Below are positions 27,595 through 36,368 of a stretch of 64,000 bases of DNA, in pieces. Numbering within the stretch: position 1 is the first letter of the stretch; each line of letters begins with the position of its first letter. The stretch spans positions 248,001 through 312,000 of the forward strand of contig NZ_FODF01000001.1 of assembly GCF_900110295.1 (NCBI RefSeq), read 5' to 3'. The translations under genes were made by a program, and so were the position numbers. The notes under the pieces are model-generated. The model was not told the DNA's origin. It did no database searches and saw only the letters and a list, made by a program, of their open reading frames with translations. The DNA comes from Peptostreptococcus russellii. Lineage in GTDB: Bacteria > Bacillota > Clostridia > Peptostreptococcales > Peptostreptococcaceae.

Positions 27595-28143
27595 AAATTT
27601 AATGAATTAGCAGACATATAAAAAGGTGATAGATAGTTTTATAATCAATTATCGTTTTATATGTATGTTAAATTTAATAACTCTATGATTAGTAATAAAA
27701 AGTTTAATTACAAAGCCAACTAATAATTTCAATCTATATTCTAATAAATATTCTTATTAACAATTAAAATTTCGTATTTTTATTTCTTTTATAAAATATT
27801 TAATCATATAGTAATTTTGATTAGATAATATCAACATTAGAATTTATTATTTTTAAAATATTAAAATAAAATTAAAACTAAAATGTATAAAATGTAAAAA
27901 AAATTTATAGACGGTATTTTTAATGGATAAATATAATCGATATACATTATAATAACTATTTTTTTATTATAGTTATAATCATTAGTTAATAATTTAGTAA
28001 TAATTATGATAATCATATAGAGAAAGACTATTCTGACAACTCGGCTTATTCTTTATAACTATAATCATTTACTAACTATATAAATAAATGTTATATTCAC
28101 GAAGGTATAATAAATATATAGGATATATAGGGGGATTATTTAA
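27595..28143 (+). other. Very AT-rich leader region of the surface-protein gene
   Basis: No gene is visible. TATAATCATT occurs at 27974-27983 and 28060-28069, each inside a longer similar stretch, and a small palindrome ATGATAATCAT lies at 28006-28016. A TATAAT at 28106-28111, 33 bases before the start codon, lacks a good -35 hexamer. The repeats may be regulator sites, but base composition makes chance matches likely. Confidence 0.4.
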
Positions 28144-31100
28144 ATGCACAGAAAATCAAAATTAATGTCAAAGGCCATTGCACTATTTTTATGTTCTTTG
28201 GTGGTAGCACCTATCTCTAATTATGCTTTTCTTGTAAACTCATATGGTTCCGAAAATGAGATTTTACATGAAAATAAGCATTCGGTGATTAATCTTAAGG
28301 GAATTGGGGTTAAAAATTCAGAAACAGATGAGAATATAACAGATAAATTGACTTTTATTTATACTGATGATGAAGATCCAGGTGGTTCATTTGAAGTGAC
28401 TACAGTAAATGGAAAGGTACCGTCAGTAGCTTTATTTAAGGATGAAATAACAGGATTTAGTCATACATATACAGTCACACTTAAAAAAAATGATAAGTAT
28501 ACAATGAAACCAGTACATATGTATATTGATGCTGATTATGGAGAGGAATCATTTGCGTATGATTTAGATAGAGATGAAGCTGCAATTGACTTTTATCGAG
28601 TAACACCTAAAGAAAATTCTACAGACGTTATTAAGAGCGATGTCAAAGTAAATACAAAAGAAGAATATGTAAGAGAAATCCTACAAATTAAAGAAGGTAA
28701 TTCCACAATAAAAGACACAAAATTTAAATTCACTTTAACAGATAGCAGTGGTGAAAAAATAACATCGGAATCAGGAATGAAAACTGATTCAGGTATGCAA
28801 TTATTATCTGATGAAGTGTCTTTCAAAATGAAAATTAATGAGAGCTATACTCTAAGTTTGGAAGATAATGAAAAATATGAAATGGACGATATTCACTTTA
28901 AATTTTTGAAAAAAGAAGGAGATAAATTTCCATGGATGTATTTAAATAACGGTGATGATGTATTAAATGACTTACACTTAACTAGAAAGCCAGATGGAAA
29001 GAGGATTTGCTTAAAAGATATAGAGATTGTAGATAAAAACAATAAACCTATAAATGATAATATTGACTTTGAAGTATATAATATGAGAGATAAAGGATAT
29101 AAACAAAGTGTAAAATTAATAGATGGTAAATTGACTGGAATTAATATTATTGATGGTGTTAGATTTAAGATTGGACCAAAGGATGTTGAAAAGTATACTT
29201 TGGCAAAGGCAGGGAATATAAATAATACTTTTAACTTTATAAATATACTTTCAAATGGAAATAATAATTTCCCAGTTGAAACAGATTTTAGAGGTGAAGT
29301 TAAAAAAGAAAATATAGAAAAACTTGTTTTGATAAAAAAATCTGATTTGCTTGGTACAAAGCCCGAAAATAAAAAACTTGCAAATGTAAGTATAAATATT
29401 AAAGACATTTCGAAAAATAAAGAATTAATAGTTGAAGATAATATTAATTTTGAAGTCCTTGGCGGTGGAGACAAGCAAAATGTATCTAGTGAAAAAGGTA
29501 GATTAAAGTTTAATATGTATCCAGGGGAAAAATATAATATAAGAGTTGTGCCAAGTGAAAAAAATAATTATAGAATGGATGGCATGTCAATTAGTCTAAA
29601 TGATAAAAACAACATAATAGATGGAAGTGGTAATATACTGGATTCACTTAATATATATCAAGGAAGATATATATTAAAAATGAGAGTAACTCACGATGGA
29701 TATGTTGTAAAACCAGGATATAATTTCCAGATAAAAGGAGATGACGGAAGTGTACAGGAACTAAAAAATACTTTAGGATGGTTAACTTTTAATGGTGATA
29801 AAGATGTAAATTATACTATAAGCATGCCTAAAAATCCAACATACAACATGGAAGATATTAATTTTGTAATAAAAAAATATAAAGATGGTTATACAGCTGT
29901 ATTAAATGATCCTAAGTATAAAAATGACCCTTTATTTACACAAATAGATCTTGAAAGAATAGATGGTGCAGAAAATCCAAATCAGGATATGGAAAGAGTT
30001 TTCGATCCAAATGAAGATTCACAGGGAAGTCCATGCAATCCAAATGCAGGTAATGATTGTATTTTTGCAAATAAAAAAGTTACTGTATCTGGTTTAAAAA
30101 CAGTTGAATCTAAAGAAAAAGAAAAATTTACACTTAAGGAATATATTCAGTTTAGACTATTTAACAGTACAAGACAGAGATTTGAAGATAATATAGTATC
30201 TGAAGGTGGAGTAATAAAAAACTTTGATATTGTTAAAGGAATGAGATATATTATTTCGCTAGCAGATAGTGATAAATATACTATGGAAAATAATGTTTAT
30301 ATGGAAATAGATAATAATGAAAATCCATATAACTTTAAGGTGAATTCACCTATAAAAGATATTGTTGTTCATGAAAAAAATGAAAACAATCAAAAGAAAG
30401 AAAAAGTTGCAATAAACATAGGAGTTCTATACAAAGGAAAAGTTACAACAGAACCTGTAGAATTTGAACTTGCTAGTCCATTTGAAACAATTAAGGTTAA
30501 TAGCAATGATGGAAGACTTAAAACTGAGTTATTGGAAGATATTACATACACTGTAAAAGTGAATAATAATAAATATGATGTAGTTGCATTTCCACTTGTT
30601 ATAAAAGATAAGTCAGAATATAATATGGGTAAATATCCATATAATCACTCTACTTGTGAATTAGTAGAAAATATAGATTTATTAGACAAGAATGAAGCAA
30701 AAATGTATAATAGTTCAGTTTTATGCCCATCAGGTAAGACTAAAGTGGAAGGAATGAAGTTCAATAACCTTCAGTTAGCAGTGGATTATGTAGATCTTGC
30801 CAAGTATCCAAGTCTAAAAGGGAAAGATGTGCTTGGACTAGACATAAACTTGAAAAACCCATTTAGATGTGAAGTGTCTAAGTTATATGGAGACTTTACA
30901 ATAACAAGAAAACTTGAAAATGGTAAAAAAGTAAAATCAGTTTACTTTATAAAAGATGGAGAGGAAAAGCAAAAACTTGAATTTACACAGGATGAAAATT
31001 TTGCAAAAATAAAAGCAGACAGTATTTCAATGTACCCTCTTGTAATAGAGTTTGAAAAAGGAAAGGGCGTAACTGGATCTGGAGCTAATTCTTCAGGAGG

Positions 31101-32046
31101 CGGAGGTTCATCTTCTTCATCAACAACAATTACAAAAAAAGAAGAAAATGTAACTACAAATTCTGTATTCACAAGACTTCAGAAAGAAAATAAAGTAAAT
31201 AGAATTGCTGGAGAAAATAGAAAACAAACTGCAGTAGAAATATCCAAGAAAAACTATAAAAAGGCAGATACAGTAATAATAGCAAGAGCAGATTCATATG
31301 CAGATGCATTATCTTCAGCACCACTTGCAAAATCGATGAATGCACCAATACTTCTTTCAGATACTAATAGACTGGATGACTTTATTATACAAGAAATAAA
31401 GAGACTTGGAGCAAGTAATGTAGTAATAGTTGGTGGAGAAAACAGCATTGATAAAAATATAGAATCTACACTTTCTAAAATTATTAAAAATGGTGTAGAC
31501 AGAGTAGCTGGAGAAAATAGATATCAGACAGCAGAAAAAATAGCTGAACTTGTAAATAAAAACATATCTAAATCAAATGAGGCAGTAGTTGCATCAGGTG
31601 AAAATTGGGCAGATGCATTATGTGCAAGTGCATTTGCATCAAAAAATAACATGCCTATAGTACTTGTAAATAATAAAACTTCTAAAAACGAAATAGACAA
31701 ACAGATGAAGAATCTTGGAGTAAAGAAAGTGTATATTATTGGAGGAGAAAACTCTATAAACAAGAATATAGAAAAAAAATTACCTAAGTTAATAGAAAGG
31801 ATAGCAGGAAAAGATAGATACGAAACATCTGCAAAAATTGCTCAGTATGGATTTAAAGATTCAAAGAAGGCATTTCTTGCATCAGGAGAAAACTTCGCAG
31901 ATGCTTTAGTAATAGGGCCTGTAGCAGGTAATGTAGACGCACCTATTTTACTTTCAAATAAAGACGAAAGTAAAACAGCTTTAACAGATAATCATAATAG
32001 TCTTGAAAGCTTAACAATAATAGGTGGAAAAAATAGTCTTAAATAA
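28144..32046 (+). CDS. Large secreted surface protein with tandem repeats and three CWB2 cell-wall anchors
   Basis: The 1300-residue protein has a signal peptide (basic start, hydrophobic core around residues 11-24). Residues about 40-960 hold seven or so divergent repeats of 90-145 residues. Each ends in a [KN]xY-x-[MLV] motif followed by a beta strand, for example NDKYTMKPVHMYI, NEKYEMDDIHFKF and NPTYNMEDINFVI; these look like Ig-type beta modules, but I recognise no named family. A Gly/Ser linker (977-994) leads to three CWB2 repeats starting near 1020, 1120 and 1219 with R[IV]AG[EK][ND]R. CWB2 domains bind anionic wall polymer in Clostridioides. ATG 28144 follows GGGGG by nine bases. It is flanked by long AT-rich regions and is probably monocistronic. 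Confidence 0.9.
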   Translation: MHRKSKLMSKAIALFLCSLVVAPISNYAFLVNSYGSENEILHENKHSVINLKGIGVKNSETDENITDKLTFIYTDDEDPGGSFEVTTVNGKVPSVALFKDEITGFSHTYTVTLKKNDKYTMKPVHMYIDADYGEESFAYDLDRDEAAIDFYRVTPKENSTDVIKSDVKVNTKEEYVREILQIKEGNSTIKDTKFKFTLTDSSGEKITSESGMKTDSGMQLLSDEVSFKMKINESYTLSLEDNEKYEMDDIHFKFLKKEGDKFPWMYLNNGDDVLNDLHLTRKPDGKRICLKDIEIVDKNNKPINDNIDFEVYNMRDKGYKQSVKLIDGKLTGINIIDGVRFKIGPKDVEKYTLAKAGNINNTFNFINILSNGNNNFPVETDFRGEVKKENIEKLVLIKKSDLLGTKPENKKLANVSINIKDISKNKELIVEDNINFEVLGGGDKQNVSSEKGRLKFNMYPGEKYNIRVVPSEKNNYRMDGMSISLNDKNNIIDGSGNILDSLNIYQGRYILKMRVTHDGYVVKPGYNFQIKGDDGSVQELKNTLGWLTFNGDKDVNYTISMPKNPTYNMEDINFVIKKYKDGYTAVLNDPKYKNDPLFTQIDLERIDGAENPNQDMERVFDPNEDSQGSPCNPNAGNDCIFANKKVTVSGLKTVESKEKEKFTLKEYIQFRLFNSTRQRFEDNIVSEGGVIKNFDIVKGMRYIISLADSDKYTMENNVYMEIDNNENPYNFKVNSPIKDIVVHEKNENNQKKEKVAINIGVLYKGKVTTEPVEFELASPFETIKVNSNDGRLKTELLEDITYTVKVNNNKYDVVAFPLVIKDKSEYNMGKYPYNHSTCELVENIDLLDKNEAKMYNSSVLCPSGKTKVEGMKFNNLQLAVDYVDLAKYPSLKGKDVLGLDINLKNPFRCEVSKLYGDFTITRKLENGKKVKSVYFIKDGEEKQKLEFTQDENFAKIKADSISMYPLVIEFEKGKGVTGSGANSSGGGGSSSSSTTITKKEENVTTNSVFTRLQKENKVNRIAGENRKQTAVEISKKNYKKADTVIIARADSYADALSSAPLAKSMNAPILLSDTNRLDDFIIQEIKRLGASNVVIVGGENSIDKNIESTLSKIIKNGVDRVAGENRYQTAEKIAELVNKNISKSNEAVVASGENWADALCASAFASKNNMPIVLVNNKTSKNEIDKQMKNLGVKKVYIIGGENSINKNIEKKLPKLIERIAGKDRYETSAKIAQYGFKDSKKAFLASGENFADALVIGPVAGNVDAPILLSNKDESKTALTDNHNSLESLTIIGGKNSLK

Positions 32047-32075
32047 ATAAAAACTTCAAAATAAATAATAAAAAC

Positions 32076-32173
32076 GGTTCTATAATATTTAACGTTGATG
32101 GTAATAAAAAAGTATTCTTGGTCGAAAGGCTAGGAAGACAAAATTACTGTCAGCGTTATTTTCTTATAGAACC
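32076..32173 (+). ncRNA. Long GNRA-capped hairpin in the 3' region of the surface-protein transcript
   Basis: Three stacked helices can form. Ten pairs join 32076-32085 with 32164-32173, sixteen join 32090-32105 with 32143-32158, and nine join 32115-32123 with 32128-32136 around the tetraloop GAAA. Several pairs are G-U, so the opposite strand would fold less well, pointing to a + strand RNA. It lacks a T run of its own, so it is more than a terminator; a true terminator follows at 32177. I do not recognise an RNA family. Confidence 0.5.
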
Positions 32174-32176
32174 TTT

Positions 32177-32201
32177 AAAACTGACTTTATAGCAGTTTTT
32201 A
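32177..32201 (+). terminator. Terminator after the structured hairpin
   Basis: AAAACTG (32177-32183) pairs with CAGTTTT (32193-32199), followed by further T residues. Confidence 0.7.
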
Positions 32202-32229
32202 TTGACACGCAAAAAATTAAGTAATATTA

Positions 32230-32265
32230 TAAATTAAAGGAAGGTTGGATTTTCGCCAGCCTTCC
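32230..32265 (-). terminator. Terminator of the malQ operon (minus strand)
   Basis: Bases 32239-32248 pair with 32256-32265 (10 pairs, one G-U) around a seven-base loop. Read on the minus strand it is followed by TTTAATTT. Confidence 0.75.
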
Positions 32266-32294
32266 CAATAATCAAATATTTATTTTTATGTTCC

Positions 32295-33809
32295 TTATTT
32301 TCTTTTTAAGAATCTTCCATACAATCCTGTTATTTCAGTTATATAGTTTTCTACTTCTTTTGTTAGTTCTCCATCTAGAAGTCTAAATTTCCAGTTTTTC
32401 TCTATTGTCGATGGAGTATTTATTCTTGCCCATCCACCAAAATCCAACCAATCTTGAATAGGTATAATTGCCGTATCAGAACAAGATGCCATTACAGCTC
32501 TTATAAAGCCTTCTGTATATTTATCATAGCTGTCTAGTCTTAGATATTTCATTGCATATTCTCTTTGACCATCGAATGTTGTTTCCAACCATTCTGCAAG
32601 AGTCTTGTTGTCATGTGTTCCAGTATAGGCTACTGTGTTTTTGTAGTATCTATGGGGAAGATTTAGGTTGTCAGCGTCTGAGTTAAATCCGAATTGAATT
32701 ACCTTCATTCCAGGGTAAGTTGTATATTCTAAAAGTTCTCTTACATCTTCTGTAATAATTCCTAAATCTTCAGCGACAATATTTGTGTTTTTAACTTTAT
32801 TTTTAACTATATTAAAGAAGTTTTTTCCTGGTCCTTTTATCCATTTTCCTTCTTTAGGATTTTTTGTCTTTTTATCTATGGAATAAAAGCTTTCAAAAGC
32901 TCTGAAATGATCTATTCTAAGGATATCATAGACTTCAAATGATTTTTTTATTCTTTCAACCCACCATTTGTAAGCCGTAGATTTTAAGTACTCCCAATCG
33001 TAAAGAGGGTTTCCCCAGCATTGTCCTTCGCTTGAAAATTCGTCTGGTGGTACACCGGCTATACAACTTACTTCTAGGTTTTCATCTGTTAAAAACATTT
33101 CTCTATGAAAGTAAAAATCTGAACTATCTTGAGAAATATATATTGGCATATCTCCAAAGATTTCTACGGAATTTTTATTTGCATATTCTTTTAATTTATC
33201 CCATTGTTCGTAAAATTTATATTGTAAAAATTTATTGTAATTAAATATTTCTTTATATTCTTCTAATATTTCTTCATCTGCACTTTTCAGTTCATCAAAA
33301 TTTTTTACGATTTTCCAGTCCCAATATGCTTTGTTTTGATTAATATGTTTCATGGACATATAGCTACAGTATTCTTCTAACCAAAAATGATTTTCTTCAC
33401 AAAATTTATTATATTTCTTTTTTGAGGAAGTGGGTAGAAGTTTAAAGTTTTTAAAGGCTTCTTTTAAAAGTATTTCTTTAAGTGCTCTTGCTTTTTCGTA
33501 ATCAATATATCTCGGATCTGTTTCATATTTATCCTTAGGAATAGAAGAAACAAATTCTTCACTTAATAAGGCTTCCTCTAAAAGTAGATCTATATCGATA
33601 AAATCTGGATTTCCTGAAAAAGCTCCACTTGTTTTATAAGGAGAGTAGTATTCATCTGCACTAGTCGATGTTATTGGTAAAACTTGCCATATTGTTTGCC
33701 CTGTTCTTGCTAAAAAATCTATGAAATTATATGCCTCTTTACCTAGACTTCCTATGCCATATTTTGAAGCTAGTGAAAAGATTGGGAGTAGTATACCTGC
33801 TTTTCTCAT
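32295..33809 (-). CDS. malQ: 4-alpha-glucanotransferase
   Basis: This 504-residue GH77 amylomaltase transfers maltosyl units between alpha-1,4-glucans. The N-terminus shows GILLPIFSLASKYGIGSLG and the substrate loop YYSPYKTSGAFSGNP. Catalytic regions are ILRIDHFRAF (nucleophile Asp), VAEDLG (acid/base Glu) and YTGTHDN (stabilising Asp). The start at 33809 has AGAAGGTG upstream on the minus strand. It is the second gene of a two-gene unit with the alpha-glycosidase, 27 bases apart, and supplies or trims glucans for the divergent glycogen operon. Confidence 0.95.
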   Translation of the reverse strand: MRKAGILLPIFSLASKYGIGSLGKEAYNFIDFLARTGQTIWQVLPITSTSADEYYSPYKTSGAFSGNPDFIDIDLLLEEALLSEEFVSSIPKDKYETDPRYIDYEKARALKEILLKEAFKNFKLLPTSSKKKYNKFCEENHFWLEEYCSYMSMKHINQNKAYWDWKIVKNFDELKSADEEILEEYKEIFNYNKFLQYKFYEQWDKLKEYANKNSVEIFGDMPIYISQDSSDFYFHREMFLTDENLEVSCIAGVPPDEFSSEGQCWGNPLYDWEYLKSTAYKWWVERIKKSFEVYDILRIDHFRAFESFYSIDKKTKNPKEGKWIKGPGKNFFNIVKNKVKNTNIVAEDLGIITEDVRELLEYTTYPGMKVIQFGFNSDADNLNLPHRYYKNTVAYTGTHDNKTLAEWLETTFDGQREYAMKYLRLDSYDKYTEGFIRAVMASCSDTAIIPIQDWLDFGGWARINTPSTIEKNWKFRLLDGELTKEVENYITEITGLYGRFLKRK

Positions 33810-33836
33810 ATTATCACCTTCTAAATTTGAGTAATT

Positions 33837-35738
33837 TTAACTTCTGTCTATTGCGTTTTTAAATACAATACTATCTCTGCTGTGATATTTTTCATTCAAT
33901 AATATTGCTGTATATGATTCAGGTCCTATAAGAATACCGTATTCTGTCATATAAGCTTCTTTGTTTCCATATATCCATGTAGCAGATTTGTCCATATCTA
34001 TAATTATGGCTTTATCTGAAAGGTTTACTACACAAAGAATGTTACTTCTCAAATAGGCGATGTGTTTTTTGCCAAAGTCAATTAATTTAAAACCTGTGAT
34101 AAAGTTATCTCTAAATTTTTTTCTAAATGAAGTAAGTTCTTTATAGTGTTCCAATAGCTCCATATCTATATTTTCGTAATCGAAAGCAGCTCTGTTGAAA
34201 GGGTCTTTAAATCCCTGCATACCTATTTCATCTCCATAATAAATTGATGGAATACCAGGCAAAGTAAATTGTAGAAAAGATGCAAATTTTACAAGTTCAG
34301 ATGATTTATTGTATTCTTCAGAACTTAATTTAAAATATTTGCTATCCTCATATTTAACAGTAGATATATCTACTCCTAATGCAGTTATTATTCTTTCTAT
34401 ATCGTGGCTAGATAGGAGATTCATAAGCGTATCTATTGCTGGTCTTGGGTAATTGTTTATGATTTCTGATATATTGTTTGAGAAAGCAGCAGCATCTTTA
34501 TTTATTAAAAAGTCTACAATTGCATTTCTCCAGGGATAATTCATAACAGAATCCATTTGTTGCCCTAATAAATATCTTCTATTTAATCCGTATGCTACTT
34601 TATTACTAGCGTCTTCCCATACTTCACCTATTAAAAGAGCATCTTCATCATAGTTTTTTACAGTTTTTCTAATTTTATCTAGAAAAGAATCTGGAAGTTC
34701 GTCTATTACATCTAGTCTCCAACCACTAGCGCCCATTTTTTGCCAATAATTTAAGACTCCATTTTCTTCATTACAGATAAAGTCTATATAGTCCTTATTT
34801 TCTTTGTTAATAGTAGGGAGGTTATCAAATCCCCACCAAGAATCGTATTTATCTGGATAGTCTATAAAGCTATACCAAGGATAGTAGCGAGACTTTATAG
34901 AGTTATATGCTCCAATTTCAGGGTAGTTGCTCTCCTTATTAAAGTATATGCTGTCTGACCCAGTATGATTAAAAACACCATCAAGAATTATTTTTATATT
35001 CTTGTCTTTAAGTTTATGACATAAATCCAAAAAAATTTTATTATTGCCCAAATAAGGATCAACATTGAAATAGTTTGCTGTTGAATATCTGTGGTTTTCG
35101 GCACTTTCAAATATAGGGTTTAAATATATAAGATCTATGTTTAAATCTTTAAGATATTCAAGTCTATCGTATATTCCATCTAAATTTCCCATAAAAAAGT
35201 CTTTTGCCGAGTATAGTTTAGTATCCAAGGGTGAGTTTGGTATATTATACCAACTGTCCTGTTTTGTTCTCTCTATTTCATTTACTGCCATTTCTGCGTG
35301 ATAGTTTGGTGAACAATAAAATCTATCTGGAAATATTTGATACATTATTCCACCTTTTATCCAGTCTGGAGTGCTAAATTCTTCATCATAAACTGTTAAT
35401 TGCCAAGGTATAATATGATCTGAAATTTTTGCTTCTCCATTTACTTTTGAAACTATATTTATTTTGCTATCATCTAGAATTTCAAAAAAGTAAAAGTATA
35501 TGCCAGTTTGGAGAGAGTCTATGCTTGTTGAGTAAACATAGTAATCAGTAATTTTATTTATTTTTTTCATTTCAAATTTTAATACATCTGACTTGTCTGT
35601 ATTATTATAAAGTAGTAAGTTTATGGAATTGTGCTTAAAATTTTCGTGTAAAAGTATTCTAATCTCTTTTTTCTCATTATTCCTAATAGCACCGATTGGT
35701 TTATTAAATTCAATAGGTGAGTAAATAATTTCTTTCAT
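33837..35738 (-). CDS. GH13 alpha-glycosidase (neopullulanase/cyclomaltodextrinase type)
   Basis: This 633-residue enzyme has an N-terminal CBM34-like beta domain (about residues 1-125), then a GH13 barrel starting at YQIFPDRFY. Catalytic motifs are GWRLDVIDE (nucleophile Asp), LIGEVWEDA (Glu) and LLSSHDIERI (Asp). A short beta domain ends the protein. No signal peptide is visible, so it should act in the cytoplasm on imported or mobilised maltodextrins. Exact specificity (neopullulanase, cyclomaltodextrinase or maltogenic amylase) cannot be told. It leads the minus-strand unit, divergent from glgB. Confidence 0.9.
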   Translation of the reverse strand: MKEIIYSPIEFNKPIGAIRNNEKKEIRILLHENFKHNSINLLLYNNTDKSDVLKFEMKKINKITDYYVYSTSIDSLQTGIYFYFFEILDDSKINIVSKVNGEAKISDHIIPWQLTVYDEEFSTPDWIKGGIMYQIFPDRFYCSPNYHAEMAVNEIERTKQDSWYNIPNSPLDTKLYSAKDFFMGNLDGIYDRLEYLKDLNIDLIYLNPIFESAENHRYSTANYFNVDPYLGNNKIFLDLCHKLKDKNIKIILDGVFNHTGSDSIYFNKESNYPEIGAYNSIKSRYYPWYSFIDYPDKYDSWWGFDNLPTINKENKDYIDFICNEENGVLNYWQKMGASGWRLDVIDELPDSFLDKIRKTVKNYDEDALLIGEVWEDASNKVAYGLNRRYLLGQQMDSVMNYPWRNAIVDFLINKDAAAFSNNISEIINNYPRPAIDTLMNLLSSHDIERIITALGVDISTVKYEDSKYFKLSSEEYNKSSELVKFASFLQFTLPGIPSIYYGDEIGMQGFKDPFNRAAFDYENIDMELLEHYKELTSFRKKFRDNFITGFKLIDFGKKHIAYLRSNILCVVNLSDKAIIIDMDKSATWIYGNKEAYMTEYGILIGPESYTAILLNEKYHSRDSIVFKNAIDRS

Positions 35739-36368
35739 ATTAGTTGCCTCCCTTCCTAAATTTTATCTATTATTCTTATAATACATTATATACCATTTAA
35801 TTATAGTATATATCAAGTTATTAGTTAAAAAAATATCTTTTTAGTTAGCTTTTTAATTATGTTTTCTAGTATTTAATCTATTTTATTTATTATAGCTACG
35901 AAAAACAGATATAAATTAATATATATTTTAAAATTTTAAGTAAATATCTGAAAATTTTATATTTATGTTAAATAGATTTATTTGATTAAATAATATTAAA
36001 GTATTTCTTTTTTAAAAAAATTCTCAAATATAAGTTATGTATTTTTTTATAGGAATATTTCATAATTTATACATATAGATGTAGTATAATATTTATATGA
36101 ATTTCTAAATAGTAAAGCTAGATTAGTGTTACTGTATTTTTTGAAAAAGTCAAAGAAAGAGTACTTATTTTAAAAAACATTTTCCTTGTATATTTTTTAA
36201 ATATTGATGATACTTATCTGAAAACTTGCAAAATACTAGTGTGAAATTGTCATTTATATGATAGTATTATTATAAGGTTAGTATTTATATTTAAAAATAG
36301 CTATAAAAAAAACAATATAAATTCTATTATATCGAGAATATTAATGTTCAAATGGGGTGAATAAGTCT
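35739..36368. other. Divergent regulatory region between glycosidase and glgB
   Basis: This 630-base AT-rich region has no gene I can support. On the minus strand TTGATA (complement of 35811-35816) and TATATA near 35787-35792 form a weak promoter for the glycosidase. On the plus strand TTGTCA-N18-TATAAG (36247-36276) could drive glgB. CodY-like sequences occur at 35942-35956 (two mismatches) and near 36210 (three mismatches). I found no catabolite-response element. Confidence 0.45.
36247..36276 (+). promoter_or_regulatory. Candidate promoter of the glg operon
   Basis: TTGTCA (36247-36252) and TATAAG (36271-36276) each match consensus at five of six positions with an 18-base spacer, about 90 bases before the glgB start. 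Confidence 0.5.

Noticed and set aside
28006-28016. ATGATAATCAT as a possible Fur box before the surface-protein gene
   Set aside because: Only a short 5-1-5 palindrome in an extremely AT-rich region; the match to a full Fur site is weak.
28893-29474. Long minus-strand open frame inside the surface-protein gene
   Set aside because: It is the antisense of an AT-rich coding region with strong codon bias, has no ribosome site, and its translation is low-complexity hydrophobic.
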